DNA of 64,000 nt from Spirosoma sp. SC4-14. Lineage in GTDB: Bacteria; Bacteroidota; Bacteroidia; Cytophagales; Spirosomataceae. This document shows positions 35,360 through 44,957 of the stretch, in pieces. Location of the stretch: the NCBI RefSeq assembly GCF_037201965.1, contig NZ_CP147518.1, positions 3,031,001-3,095,000 of the forward strand, in the 5' to 3' direction. Numbering within the stretch: position 1 is the stretch's first letter; each line of letters starts with the position of its first letter. The notes under the pieces were generated by a model. That model ran no database searches, had not been told where the DNA came from, and saw nothing but the letters and a program-made list of their open reading frames with translations. Position numbers and translations under genes: made by a program.

Positions 35360-35426
35360 GGAGTATATCGTAATTACTTGTCAGGGAAAGCGCTAAACAA
35401 TGGGTAAGGTTAGTATACCTAATGGC

Positions 35427-36242
35427 CTAGTCGCCCCGAATGGCGGTGATAATCTGCAACGAAAGCAACTCTTCAATAAATACCAGGAACATAGACGTAA
35501 CAACCGATGAATTAGCCGCTTTTCCTACGCCCTCGGTGCCTTTCGATGAGTGATAGCCTTTGTAGCAACCAACCATTCCGATCGTAAAACCAAAAACAAT
35601 GGATTTTGTCAGCGATGCGAAAATATCCGTGTAGGTAATAGCCCCGAAAACTTCCTGGAAGTAAGAGGTAAAACTGGTTTGTTCGTGTTGGTTTACGTTG
35701 AGATAAGCTCCCATCAAAGCCACAAAAATAGTGTACATCGTTAGCACCGGTATGGTGATGGATGTGGCCAGTACCCGACTGACAACCAGGAATTTGAACG
35801 GATTTGTGCCCGACACTTCCATGGCGTCGATCTGTTCGGTCACGTTCATCGATCCCAGCTCGGCACCAATGCTGGAGCCAACTTTGCCGGAGGCTATCAG
35901 TGCCGTTACCAGAGGTCCCAGCGCCCGTACGACGGCAATGGCAATTAAGGATGGGAGCCACGATGTAGCCCCAAATTCGGAGAGCGAAGGGCGCGACTGA
36001 TTGGTGAAAACAACACCCGTGATGAAACCCGTTGTGGAAATCAATAACAGAGACCGATAGCCAACCTCATAACACTGGCGTATGATTTCTTTGAACTCGA
36101 AAGGCGGCAGAAAGACTTCTTTGAAAAAACGACCAACAAAGGAGGCTACATCGGTCAGATTTAAAAAAAGTTTATCCAGCCCACGGGATAGAACCGGCTT
36201 GCTGGACGATTTATTGGCGGGTTTGCTGGTATCTGATTGCAT
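35427..36242 (-). CDS. mlaE: MlaE family ABC permease
   Basis: The product is 271 residues with five to six membrane segments. MlaE-family landmarks: the amphipathic N-terminal region followed by RQCYEVGYRSLLLISTTGFITG, the diagnostic EFGATSWLPSLIAIAVVRALG (LPSL and RALGP), VGSSIGAELGSMNVTEQIDAM and the closing helix. It is the inner-membrane channel subunit through which lipids are handed to the MlaD ring. First gene of the operon. A Ser/Lys-rich N-terminus (SDTSKPANKSSSK) precedes the conserved part and may be disordered. Confidence 0.94.
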   Translation of the reverse strand: MQSDTSKPANKSSSKPVLSRGLDKLFLNLTDVASFVGRFFKEVFLPPFEFKEIIRQCYEVGYRSLLLISTTGFITGVVFTNQSRPSLSEFGATSWLPSLIAIAVVRALGPLVTALIASGKVGSSIGAELGSMNVTEQIDAMEVSGTNPFKFLVVSRVLATSITIPVLTMYTIFVALMGAYLNVNQHEQTSFTSYFQEVFGAITYTDIFASLTKSIVFGFTIGMVGCYKGYHSSKGTEGVGKAANSSVVTSMFLVFIEELLSLQIITAIRGD

Positions 36243-36377
36243 TAAACGTTGACGGTAGTGCTGATTGGATTACCGTATATAACTGATTTGTGCGGTTGGA
36301 GTTTTAATTTGACACAAAGAAGCGTTAATCCGGCGCTTTTCCAATATCGAAAAAGAAATTAAGGGTTTTTAACGCAA

Positions 36378-36413
36378 ACAGCCGGACAGGAATCATTTCT
36401 GCTGTCCGGCTGT
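36378..36413. terminator. hairpin between the lytic transglycosylase and mlaE
   Basis: 36378-36389 and 36402-36413 are perfect 12-base reverse complements (GC-rich) with a 12-base loop, 18 bases past the transglycosylase stop. It likely ends that transcript before the mla operon. No T-run follows on the minus strand. Confidence 0.6.
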
Positions 36414-36430
36414 CGGTAAATAACCCAAAA

Positions 36431-37309
36431 TCAGGCTGCACGTAAGAGGTCACTCTGCCACGGAGGAAGGTAAGCGGTGTGCGTTGCTGGGGTTAGAAAG
36501 GAGGAGTAATCGTCGGGACGCGACATTACCTCTTTGTAGAGCAACACCCGATACAGATAATAGCGGGTTTCGCGCGGTAAGCTCATTCGGTAGTAATCCC
36601 GGTGACTGCTCCGTTTCAACTGATTTTTTAGCAATCCTGGCCCTGCATTGTAGGCTGCTGCAACCAGCGACCATGAGCCTAGCTGATCATATAGTTTCCG
36701 AAGGTAACGGCAGGCGGCCTCTGTTGCTTTATGTACGTTGAATCGTTCGTCGATTCGACCTCCAACACGCAGCCCAAGAGCGCGAGCCGTAGCGGGCATC
36801 AGTTGCCAGTAGCCAGCCGCTCCCGCCCGCGATACGGCCCGGGGCCGAAGCGCACTTTCGGCCATAGGAACATAACGGAAATCGTCGGGGATGTCGTACT
36901 TCTCCATAATAGGTTCAATAATTGGAAAAAAGGCCTCGGCTCGTTGGCGAAGGCTCCCCAAATCGCTGGCGTGGCTTCTAAACAGCGTGAACACGTGTTT
37001 CCAGCGATCAGCTACGTCACTCTGGTCGAGGGGAAGGCACTCCCCACAAAAATTAACATCGAGAAGTGGCAACTCCGGAGCATTGAGTGTGAGGGTTGCC
37101 GTAGGGGAAACCGATTCGGCAACAAAAACCGACTCCGAAGGAGAAAGTAGTCCCGATTTTGTCAGGCGTGACCCGGTTGCGTCGGCCTGAGCTACTGCGC
37201 TGATGTTCGATGGAGTGAGGTTTGTGATTGGGGCGGTAAACTTCGCAGCGACCGTGATGGCTGGACGAATAAAAGCCATCAATAAGGAAAATCCAACTCG
37301 TTTCAACAA
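36431..37309 (-). CDS. lytic transglycosylase (SLT, GH23) domain protein
   Basis: The product is 292 residues. N-terminal signal or anchor region, a Ser/Thr-rich linker, then an SLT domain at about residues 130-260: IPDDFRYVPMAESALRPRA with the catalytic Glu (E in AESAL), AAGYWQLMPATARALGL, and VAAAYNAGPGLLKN. This soluble-lytic-transglycosylase-like enzyme cleaves peptidoglycan glycan strands with formation of anhydro-muramic ends, in the periplasm. It precedes the mla operon on the same strand but a hairpin separates them. No LysM is present. The regular repeats expected of MltD are absent. Confidence 0.92.
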   Translation of the reverse strand: MLKRVGFSLLMAFIRPAITVAAKFTAPITNLTPSNISAVAQADATGSRLTKSGLLSPSESVFVAESVSPTATLTLNAPELPLLDVNFCGECLPLDQSDVADRWKHVFTLFRSHASDLGSLRQRAEAFFPIIEPIMEKYDIPDDFRYVPMAESALRPRAVSRAGAAGYWQLMPATARALGLRVGGRIDERFNVHKATEAACRYLRKLYDQLGSWSLVAAAYNAGPGLLKNQLKRSSHRDYYRMSLPRETRYYLYRVLLYKEVMSRPDDYSSFLTPATHTAYLPPWQSDLLRAA

Positions 37310-37768
37310 AACATATTCAGGTTGTTACTGGGACTATAACGGTCTATAGACAAAAAATAGTTTACTGATAATCAATATTTTATGTCAATTTAACAGTTGG
37401 GTCAGCCATGGTTTTTATCGGTGCTGAAGTAAACCTGCTGAGTGTCAGTACCTTAAAATAATGCAGATTGTCATATGAGGTTTTGCTTTATTAGTCAGGT
37501 TTTCTTCGTTGCCAAATTGAGGTTTCTCCCGGATAAAAACAGAATTTTCGTTGGTGTATCCTGCTCTTTACTAAAGCATTGCAGGCGATGCAAAGCGTTG
37601 GCACACGAATTGAACCGCTTTTGTATCGAATGAAGATTTTTCTTCTGTGGCATCCGAATAAAAAATCTGGGTGAACCTTCGAAAAAGTTTGAAGGATATT
37701 CCGGTCATTTATTTTATTTTTCGGAACGTAAGTTTTTGTAATATCCCATCATTTTCTTGGCTGCCCCT
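37310..37768. other. long divergent intergenic region, no gene recognised
   Basis: A gap of about 460 bases separates the divergent transglycosylase and transglutaminase genes. It is AT-rich with several short A/T runs and no convincing frame. The longest short frame (from 37633) is only 14 codons. A weak hairpin is at 37677-37694. It presumably holds the promoters of both genes, but no clean TTTG / TAnnTTTG match was found. Confidence 0.4.
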
Positions 37769-40417
37769 GTGATCGTATTTAAACTGAGTTATCTACGTTT
37801 ATTCCTGCTGGTTTTATTACCCTCTTTAACTGCCTGGGCCTATCCTAAGGTTGATCTATCGGCTTCGCCCGACTGGAGGTTGCCTGTTAAGAATGGCGGA
37901 CGCACCCCATCTGCCAAAGAGTTTACAGAGGGGTACTATGCTTCTTTGGTCGATTTACAGGTACATGTTGAGAAACAGGCTTCTTATTCGCACATAATAC
38001 GGGAAATCCGAACAACCGAAGGCGTGCAAAATGGCTCGCAAATCAATGTTTATTTTAACCCGGCCTATGAGCGACTATCGTTTCATACCGTAACCCTGTA
38101 TCGGGATGGGAGAGCGATTAATAAATTACGGGCAGGTGCTTTCAAGGTAGCGCCAGTTGAGGCTGAGCGGGATCGGTTTATTTATAACGATTCGTATGTA
38201 GCTTCTCTATTACTGGATGATGTCAGGCCCGGCGATCGAATAGAATACGAATTTACGCTGACAGGGGTAAACCCTGTTTTTGCCGGACGATTTGCTACTG
38301 ACTTCTATTTTGCTTCGGCAGATCGGCTTCCTCATCGGCACCAGGTTTTGATTGTGAGTCCATCCCGTAAGCTTTCTTTTCGAAACCTTAATAATCCACC
38401 CAAACCCCATCTGATTTCGAAGGGAGGGCTGAACATTTACGAATGGGATCTTTATGATTTCAAATCATCGGTGCAGGAGAGCAATCAGCCCGACTGGAAC
38501 AATCCGGAGCCTCATGTGCAGGTAAGTGAGTATGCAAGCTGGCAGGCTGTTACCGATTGGGCGCTCTCGCTCTATAAAGTTCCGACGGTTTCGGCACCAT
38601 TGCTGACATTCGTAAATGACTGGAAACGCCAAGCTGGCACCAATAAGCTAAAATACATCGAACTGGCTGTCCATTTTGTGCAGAACGATGTACGCTATAT
38701 GGGTATTGAAATTGGGGAGTATTCGCACCGCCCTCATGATCCGGCCCAAATTGTACGTCAACGCTATGGCGATTGTAAAGATAAGTCGTTGCTGCTGTGT
38801 ACGTTGTTGCAGGCTAATCAGATAGAAGCATATCCGGCTTTAACCAATACCTATTCGGGGTCACAAACGAATACGTATCTGCCTAGTCCACTACTTTTCA
38901 ATCATGCAATTGTTTGGTTTCGGTTGGCAAACAAAAGTTACTGGATCGATCCTACGATTGCTCACCAGCGTAATGTCGATGGCGAATTCAGTATTCCACT
39001 CTATGGCAATGCACTGGTCATTAGTCCATCGACAACGACATTGCAAACCATAACAACGCCCCGACGCGGAACCATTGATATTACAGAAACTTTTGTAGTG
39101 CCATCTCCCCAAAAGAAAGGTGGGAGCGCTAAACTTCAGGTGGTGTCAGTCTATTCCGATAACCATGCCGATAATATGCGGAGTCAGTTGGCCGGGAGTA
39201 GTCTGGCAACACTCGAAAAATCGTACCATGATTTTTATCAGGAAAATTATAAACAGCATTCGGTAGAACTGCTCGACAGCCTTCGGATTGAAGACAATTC
39301 AATAGCAAATGAATTAACCAGTTATGAAGGATATTCGATCGGCGACGGATGGGAAACCGATACGGCCTCCGGACAGTCGACGTTCTATGTATTTGGTCGG
39401 ACATTTTACGACAATTTCTACCAGTTAACGTCCGAAAAGCGGCATCAGCCCCTGGCACTGTCGTTCCCCTATGAAATGGACTATACAATTAAGCTGGAAA
39501 TGCCGGAAACCTGGACCGCTACTGACGATCAGTGGAGTGTAAAGCGCAAGGGTTATGAGTTGTCGTTTTCGCGGTTCTATAATTCGGGTGATAGTACGAT
39601 CAGTTTGCATTATCACTATAAAACGTTAGCTGATCATATAGCACCCGACGAAGTTGCCACCTATCGGGCTGATGTAAAGAAGATAACGGGCGAACTGGAA
39701 TACCAGTTGTTGTATAACGGAGAATTGGCATCACAGGAAGGGCACCTACATGCAGGGAGTGTACTTTTTGCTCTTGGATTGTTGCTGGGTTTCGGGTATT
39801 TATGTCGCCGTTGGTATCGGTACTCACCTAGTGTAACTACCAGCGTGCCAGCGCCCCGTCCAATTGGTGGCTGGCTGGTGTTGGTTTCATTTAGTGTGTT
39901 AATTGCGCCAATACTACAGGCGCAACAACTCTTTACATCCGAAATTTATGTTGATTCGAGTACCTGGGCTGCCCTGAAAGTGGCTCCTGATCTAAGAAGT
40001 ATATTGCTACGAATAGGAATTTATCTAGAAGGGGCTGCAAACCTGTTTTTGTTCTGCTTTGCTATTCTGTGTGCTGTTTTATTTGTGCAACGTAGAAATT
40101 CTTTCCCCTTTTTATATACACTATTGCTGGCTGGCCGTGCCGCTTTTCTGCTTGTCAATGCCGTGGTGTTTGGGAGCTTTTTTGACGTTGCTTTGGGTAA
40201 GGATGTATATAATGATGTTGTCAGGGCAATAGTCGCTGCGGCAATATGGATACCATATCTGTATAAATCGACCCGTGTTCGTCAAACCTTTGTAATACCG
40301 CTGCATCATATATCGCCTGCTAAACCAGAAGCCTTACTGATTAGGGATGATGAATGGGGCAGTGTGACAACAAAAACGGATTCAACAGAGCCACCTGCCT
40401 CCATAGATCAATCATAA
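37769..40417 (+). CDS. DUF3857/transglutaminase-like protein with DUF2569-type membrane C-terminus
   Basis: The product is about 882 residues. Start GTG 37769 gives a good signal peptide (YLRLFLLVLLPSLTAWA); TTG 37757 is the longer option. DUF3857 beta domain (about 50-260; GVNPVFAGRFATDFYF), then a transglutaminase-like domain with the triad Cys (YGDCKDKSLLL, residue ~336), His (FNHAIVWF) and Asp (YWIDPT), then a beta domain. From about residue 680 come several membrane helices starting PRPIGGWLVLVSFSVLIAP, resembling DUF2569. The periplasmic catalytic part may act on peptides or polymers at the membrane. The substrate is unknown. Not part of an obvious operon. Confidence 0.9.
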   Translation: MIVFKLSYLRLFLLVLLPSLTAWAYPKVDLSASPDWRLPVKNGGRTPSAKEFTEGYYASLVDLQVHVEKQASYSHIIREIRTTEGVQNGSQINVYFNPAYERLSFHTVTLYRDGRAINKLRAGAFKVAPVEAERDRFIYNDSYVASLLLDDVRPGDRIEYEFTLTGVNPVFAGRFATDFYFASADRLPHRHQVLIVSPSRKLSFRNLNNPPKPHLISKGGLNIYEWDLYDFKSSVQESNQPDWNNPEPHVQVSEYASWQAVTDWALSLYKVPTVSAPLLTFVNDWKRQAGTNKLKYIELAVHFVQNDVRYMGIEIGEYSHRPHDPAQIVRQRYGDCKDKSLLLCTLLQANQIEAYPALTNTYSGSQTNTYLPSPLLFNHAIVWFRLANKSYWIDPTIAHQRNVDGEFSIPLYGNALVISPSTTTLQTITTPRRGTIDITETFVVPSPQKKGGSAKLQVVSVYSDNHADNMRSQLAGSSLATLEKSYHDFYQENYKQHSVELLDSLRIEDNSIANELTSYEGYSIGDGWETDTASGQSTFYVFGRTFYDNFYQLTSEKRHQPLALSFPYEMDYTIKLEMPETWTATDDQWSVKRKGYELSFSRFYNSGDSTISLHYHYKTLADHIAPDEVATYRADVKKITGELEYQLLYNGELASQEGHLHAGSVLFALGLLLGFGYLCRRWYRYSPSVTTSVPAPRPIGGWLVLVSFSVLIAPILQAQQLFTSEIYVDSSTWAALKVAPDLRSILLRIGIYLEGAANLFLFCFAILCAVLFVQRRNSFPFLYTLLLAGRAAFLLVNAVVFGSFFDVALGKDVYNDVVRAIVAAAIWIPYLYKSTRVRQTFVIPLHHISPAKPEALLIRDDEWGSVTTKTDSTEPPASIDQS

Positions 40418-40503
40418 AAGAGCAGATTGGAGGGCGGTAGATTCTTTTTTTTGCCTTCTTTATTCGAAAAAGACTACTGCTCACTGTTTATTGCTGACAA
40501 AAA

Positions 40504-42210
40504 ATGCCCTTACGTTCACAAGATTGGTTTGGCCGCACCGGTAAAGACGGCTTTATTTACCGCGCCTGGATGAAAAACCAGGGATTTCCGCACCATGAAT
40601 TTGACGGTAAGCCCGTAATTGGCATTTGCAATACATGGTCTGAACTGACCCCCTGTAATGCCCATTTTCGGGAATTGGCCGAAGCCATAAAACGGGGAGT
40701 ATGGGAGGCAGGCGGATTTCCGCTCGAATTTCCGGTTATGTCGCTGGGCGAATGCCAGATTAAACCAACGGCCATGCTGTTCCGGAATCTGGCCAGTATG
40801 GATGTAGAAGAGAGCATCCGGGGCAACTCCCTCGATGCGGTTATTCTGATGTGCGGTTGCGACAAAACCACCCCTTCTCTTGTAATGGGTGCCTGTAGTG
40901 TCGATTTGCCGACAATGGTCGTGTCGGGTGGACCTATGCTGGCCGGGCGCTTTCAGGGACGAAAAATTGGCACCAGCGATCTTTGGCGGTTTGCCGAAGC
41001 CTACAAAATAGGCGAGATGAGCCAGGCTGAATTTGTGGCAGCCGAAGCCAGTATGGCCCGTTCGCAGGGGCATTGCGCCGTTATGGGAACGGCATCGACA
41101 ATGGCCGCCATGGTCGAGTCGCTGGGCCTGGCCCTCCCTGATAACGCAACTATTCCGGCCGCCGATTCACGCCGAAAAGTGCTGGCCCATCTGACGGGTA
41201 TGCGTGCTGTGGAGCTGGCGCGCGAAGGCATAACCCCGTCGAAAATTCTGACCCGGCAGGCATTCGAAAATGCTATCATGGTCAATGCGGCTCTGGGTGG
41301 TTCAACCAATTTTATTCTGCACCTGATGGCCATTGCCGGGCGCGTAGGGGTTGAACTGTCGCTGGATGATTTCGATCAACTGTCGGCAAAAATTCCACTC
41401 TTAACCAACCTTCAGCCATCGGGCGAGCATTTTGTCGAGGATTTATTTTATGCTGGTGGCTTGCCCGCCGTAATCCGCGAACTGCGCAATTATCTGCACA
41501 ATGACGCCATAACGGTTAATGGGCGCAGCCTCGGCGAAAACTGTGCCGAGGCTCAATGCTACGATCCGGCGGTTATTGCCACCGTCGAAAACCCATTTAA
41601 ACCTGAGTCGGGTGTTGCCGTTCTGCGCGGTAATCTATGCCCGAACGGAGCCGTTCTGAAGCCCTCGGCGGCTACGCCTGCTCTTATGCAGCACACGGGC
41701 CGGGCGGTTGTTTTCGAAAATATCGACGACTACAAAGCCCGCGTCGATGACCCGGATCTGGACGTTGATCCGAGTTGCGTACTGGTGCTGAAAAATGTTG
41801 GTCCCAAAGGCTATCCCGGTATGCCCGAAGTTGGGAATATGCAGTTGCCCGCCAAAATTCTGGCGCAGGGTGTGCATGATATGGTCCGGATTTCGGATGG
41901 CCGAATGAGTGGTACGGGATTCGGAACCGTGGTGCTGCACGTGTCGCCCGAAGCGGCTGTGGGCGGAAATCTGGCGCTGGTACAAAACGGTGATCTGATC
42001 ACGCTCGATGTCGAAAACCGGAGTTTACACCTGCACGTTTCCGACCAGGAACTGGCCGCCCGGCTTGTGCAGTTCAAACCGCTTGATCTGGGCTACGACC
42101 GGGGGTATGTGAACCTGTATATCCGACACGTCACCCAGGCGCATCAGGGTGCCGATTTCGATTTCCTACAGGGCGCTTCGGGTAGCGAAGTAAAACGAGA
42201 TTCTCATTAA
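40504..42210 (+). CDS. IlvD/Edd family sugar-acid dehydratase (pentonate-dehydratase-like)
   Basis: The product is 568 residues. The iron-sulfur cysteines are visible at Cys51 (NTWSELTPCN), Cys119 (MCGCDKTTPS) and Cys191 (GHCAVMGTAST). The N-terminal pattern WFGRTGKDGFIYRAWMKNQG matches the L-arabinonate / D-xylonate dehydratase branch rather than the branched-chain amino-acid IlvD. It should dehydrate an aldonate to a 2-keto-3-deoxy acid in the cytoplasm, the same step type as the enolase-superfamily enzyme at 23.7 kb, probably on another sugar acid. Followed by a strong terminator and an SDR. Confidence 0.92.
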   Translation: MPLRSQDWFGRTGKDGFIYRAWMKNQGFPHHEFDGKPVIGICNTWSELTPCNAHFRELAEAIKRGVWEAGGFPLEFPVMSLGECQIKPTAMLFRNLASMDVEESIRGNSLDAVILMCGCDKTTPSLVMGACSVDLPTMVVSGGPMLAGRFQGRKIGTSDLWRFAEAYKIGEMSQAEFVAAEASMARSQGHCAVMGTASTMAAMVESLGLALPDNATIPAADSRRKVLAHLTGMRAVELAREGITPSKILTRQAFENAIMVNAALGGSTNFILHLMAIAGRVGVELSLDDFDQLSAKIPLLTNLQPSGEHFVEDLFYAGGLPAVIRELRNYLHNDAITVNGRSLGENCAEAQCYDPAVIATVENPFKPESGVAVLRGNLCPNGAVLKPSAATPALMQHTGRAVVFENIDDYKARVDDPDLDVDPSCVLVLKNVGPKGYPGMPEVGNMQLPAKILAQGVHDMVRISDGRMSGTGFGTVVLHVSPEAAVGGNLALVQNGDLITLDVENRSLHLHVSDQELAARLVQFKPLDLGYDRGYVNLYIRHVTQAHQGADFDFLQGASGSEVKRDSH

Positions 42211-42250
42211 TTTGTCTGTAACACCCATCCGTATATTTAGTTAGAACGAC

Positions 42251-42281
42251 TGTATCAAACAGCACCTTGCTGTTTGATACA
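42251..42281 (+). terminator. perfect hairpin terminator after the sugar-acid dehydratase
   Basis: 42251-42264 and 42268-42281 are perfect 14-base reverse complements with a 3-base loop, 40 bases after the stop. No T-run follows. It separates the dehydratase from the next SDR (start 42333), so the two are probably not one transcript. Confidence 0.75.
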
Positions 42282-42332
42282 ATAGAATCGTGACACTAGC
42301 TTAGGGGGAGTCTGGTGTTACTCAATAAGTAT

Positions 42333-43109
42333 ATGCCTGTTTTTTCTGATCAAACCGTTTTAATTACCGGTGCCGGACAGGGTATCGGTTTTGCTATAGC
42401 CCGCGCCCTGTTTCGGCAGGGAGCCAACGTTGTTCTCAACGACTACGACGAGGATCTGGCGCATCAGGCTGCCGAAACCATTCGGCAGGAAAAGCAGGCC
42501 AGTATGGGCAATTGTATCGCCTGTCCGGGCGATTCTGCCGATGTGGCCTTTATTGAACACATGGTCAGAACAGCAATCAATACGTTTGGTTCGGTCGATA
42601 TTGCCATTGCCAATGCCGGAATCACTGTCTTTGGCGACATTTTTACGACAACACCCGATGCATTTCAGAAAATAGTGAACGTGAACCTACGGGGAAGCTT
42701 TTTTCTGGCACAACTAGCCGCCAGGCAAATGCGCCAGCAGGGAAAGGGAGGAAGCGTACTGTTTATGTCGTCGGTTGTGGGACATCAGGCGCATCCGGGC
42801 TTGCCGGTCTATAGCATGACTAAAGCGGGTCTGGAAATGCTGGCAAAACAATTAGTCATTGATTTCTCGCCACTCGGTATTACCGTCAACGCCGTTGCCC
42901 CCGGTGCAACTCTCACCGAGCGCACGCTGGATGATCCAACCTACATTCCGATCTGGTCACGCATTACGCCAATGGGACGCCCTGCTACCGTCGACGACAT
43001 TGCCAATGCGGCTCTGTTTCTGGTTTCACCCGCATCAAGGCACATCACCGGTCAAAGTCTAGTTGTCGATGGCGGCTGGACAAGCATTAGCCCACCGCCA
43101 AGTGAATGA
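42333..43109 (+). CDS. SDR-family oxidoreductase
   Basis: The product is 258 residues from ATG 42333 (MPVFSDQTVLITG); upstream ATG 42315 would add six residues. Classical SDR with TGAGQGIGFAIA cofactor motif, ANAGITVFG, VLFMSSVVG with catalytic Ser, YSMTKAGLEM with Tyr and Lys, and HITGQSLVVDGG. It is probably a sugar or sugar-acid dehydrogenase working with the adjacent dehydratase. Fatty-acid or polyol dehydrogenases share the same motifs. It ends inside a family-2 repeat shared with the convergent DMT gene. Confidence 0.9.
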   Translation: MPVFSDQTVLITGAGQGIGFAIARALFRQGANVVLNDYDEDLAHQAAETIRQEKQASMGNCIACPGDSADVAFIEHMVRTAINTFGSVDIAIANAGITVFGDIFTTTPDAFQKIVNVNLRGSFFLAQLAARQMRQQGKGGSVLFMSSVVGHQAHPGLPVYSMTKAGLEMLAKQLVIDFSPLGITVNAVAPGATLTERTLDDPTYIPIWSRITPMGRPATVDDIANAALFLVSPASRHITGQSLVVDGGWTSISPPPSE

Positions 43110-43172
43110 TTGAATTGTTGAATGATTGAATTTTTTTCAATTCAACAATTCAACAATTCAACAATTCAACAA
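43103..43172. repeat. family-2 inverted and tandem repeat between convergent genes
   Basis: The left side has two 16-base units (TGAATGATTGAATTGT type, 43103-43134). The right side is a perfect 4-copy tandem of TTCAACAA (43141-43172). The two sides are complementary in blocks and form a long hairpin across the stop of the SDR and up to the DMT stop (43174-43176). It acts as a likely bidirectional terminator. The repeat words recur at 18655 and 56547. Confidence 0.75.
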
Positions 43173-43173
43173 T

Positions 43174-44094
43174 TTATTTCCTCCCCAGCGTAATCAGAAT
43201 CACGCCCACGAGTGCGATGGCTGCGCCAATAAGTGACTGACTGGAGAAAATTTCGCCAGCAAACAGGGTTCCGAGCAGCATGGCCACTACGGGATTCACA
43301 AAAGCATAAGTCGACAGGAGTTGAGGGGCTGCATTGCGAGCCAGCCAGGCATATGACGAAAAGCCAATAATGCTACCAAATATGACCAGATAAAACATGG
43401 AACCGATAGCTTTGGCCGGGGCATCGAAGATGCTGAACAGCGAAACCGGCTCTATGATGAGACTAACGGGCAGCAGGACAAAACCGCTAACAATCATTTG
43501 AATTCCTGTTGAAATGGTGCCCGACGGTAAAGAAACCCTTGGAGTCATTAATGTACCAATGGCCCAGGAGAAATTACCAAATGCAATCAGACTGGCACCA
43601 ACCAGATTCGCATTGGCTCCGCCCGCGCCCTGAAATTTGTCGGGTTTAATCAGAAAGTAAATACCCACCAGGCCAACAATCAGGCCTGCCAGCGCCAGGT
43701 TGGTGGGCCGTTGTCTGCCAAACGAAACCCAGTTCAGCGTTAGTAGAAAAACAGGCAATAAGCCGCCCAGCAAAGCCGCCATACCGCTCGGAATATATTG
43801 AAGGCCCAGCGACAGACAGCCATTGGAGATAGCCAGTAAAATAATGCCGATAATGCCGGCCGACTGCCATTCAACTCGGGTTGCCCGTGGGGTTCCGGTT
43901 AATCGCGCATAGGTATACAGAATCGTACCGGCCACAATGTACCGCATCGAAACCATATACAGGGGAGGCATCTGTTCGGTCATAAAATGAATGAACAGAT
44001 AGGTGGAACCCCAAAGAATATAAACCGAAACTAAATTTGCCCAGAGTGTGAGCCGATTAGGCGTATTAGTGAGAGGAGAAGACAGAACTTGCAT
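43174..44094 (-). CDS. EamA/DMT-superfamily transporter
   Basis: The product is 306 residues with about ten membrane helices. ATG 44092-44094 (MQVLSSPLTNTPNR) was chosen; upstream in-frame residues are not hydrophobic or conserved-looking. Landmarks: LVSVYILWGSTYLFIHF (helix 1, typical WGS), RYIVAGTILY, GLQYIPSGMAALLGGLLPVF and AIALVGVILITLG. It is probably an exporter of a small metabolite or drug. No clue to substrate exists. It belongs to a different branch from the DMT protein at 13.7 kb. Confidence 0.92.
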   Translation of the reverse strand: MQVLSSPLTNTPNRLTLWANLVSVYILWGSTYLFIHFMTEQMPPLYMVSMRYIVAGTILYTYARLTGTPRATRVEWQSAGIIGIILLAISNGCLSLGLQYIPSGMAALLGGLLPVFLLTLNWVSFGRQRPTNLALAGLIVGLVGIYFLIKPDKFQGAGGANANLVGASLIAFGNFSWAIGTLMTPRVSLPSGTISTGIQMIVSGFVLLPVSLIIEPVSLFSIFDAPAKAIGSMFYLVIFGSIIGFSSYAWLARNAAPQLLSTYAFVNPVVAMLLGTLFAGEIFSSQSLIGAAIALVGVILITLGRK

Positions 44095-44255
44095 AAAACC
44101 AGCGACCTTAATGCTGGGATAACACAAACAAGTTGAATTTTTCTCCGTCAGAAGCCAATTTTTTTCATAGTTTTTGCACTTAATTATAAAATTTCCAAGC
44201 AGGTCCTTTTGAGGGTCAAACAATTCGGTTTTTAGCGTCAATTCTCCAGAAATCT

Positions 44256-44957
44256 ATGGCAGATACAGGATATATCCATCACGAGCAACATCTACGCAGT
44301 TCAGATTTTATCTCGGATATTGTCATTGGCATGTCCGATGGCCTCACTGTTCCCTTCGCGCTGGCAGCCGGCCTAAGCGGTGCCGTGTCCGATTCATCGC
44401 TGGTTGTAACGGCCGGAATCGCCGAAATCGTTGCGGGGTCTATTGCTATGGGCCTGGGCGGTTATCTGGCCGGGCGTACCGAGGCCGATCATTATGATTC
44501 TGAGCGCCGGCGGGAGGTGCGAGAGGTTGAAACAGTGCCGGAGCGGGAAAAGGAAGAAGTACGCGAAGTATTTGCCGAAATGGGCCTCAGTCCGGCGCTA
44601 CAGGTTGCCATTGCCGACGAGCTGGCAAAAGATAAAGTAAAATGGGTCGATTTTATGATGAAATACGAACTCGGCCTCGACGAACCCGACCCGAACCGGG
44701 CTACCAAAAGTGCGCTGACCATAGGATTGTCGTATGTAGCTGGCGGCTTGATTCCGCTATCTCCCTATTTTTTTGTAGAGCATCCGCATCAGGCACTGAT
44801 TTATTCGTGCGGACTGACCCTGCTTTGTCTGTTTGTGTTCGGCTATTTCAAAAGTAAAGTAACGGGACAATCGCCTGTTGCCGGAGCGTTTAAAGTGATG
44901 CTCATTGGTGCACTGGCTGCCGCAGCCGCATTTGGAGTAGCCAAGCTGTTTGGATGA
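44256..44957 (+). CDS. VIT1/CCC1-family iron or manganese transporter
   Basis: The product is 233 residues. Seen: N-terminal LRSSDFISDIVIGMSDGLTVPFALAAGLSG (typical VIT1 helix 1 with D/G pattern), IVAGSIAMGLGGYLAGRTEADHY, a cytoplasmic acidic helical hairpin (EVREVETVPEREKEEVREVF, rich in Glu that in VIT proteins binds Fe2+), and C-terminal helices (GLIPLSPYFF, AGAFKVMLIG). In bacteria, members are linked to iron or manganese detoxification. Single gene, divergent from the DMT transporter across a 160-base gap. Confidence 0.93.
   Translation: MADTGYIHHEQHLRSSDFISDIVIGMSDGLTVPFALAAGLSGAVSDSSLVVTAGIAEIVAGSIAMGLGGYLAGRTEADHYDSERRREVREVETVPEREKEEVREVFAEMGLSPALQVAIADELAKDKVKWVDFMMKYELGLDEPDPNRATKSALTIGLSYVAGGLIPLSPYFFVEHPHQALIYSCGLTLLCLFVFGYFKSKVTGQSPVAGAFKVMLIGALAAAAAFGVAKLFG

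Noticed and set aside
35512..35961. Overlapping minus-strand frame inside mlaE
   Set aside because: It is a shadow frame in a different phase without domain features. MlaE motifs are in the other frame.
43141..43172. Tandem TTCAACAA repeats read as a CRISPR-like array
   Set aside because: The unit is only 8 bases with no spacers and no cas genes. It is one arm of a hairpin.
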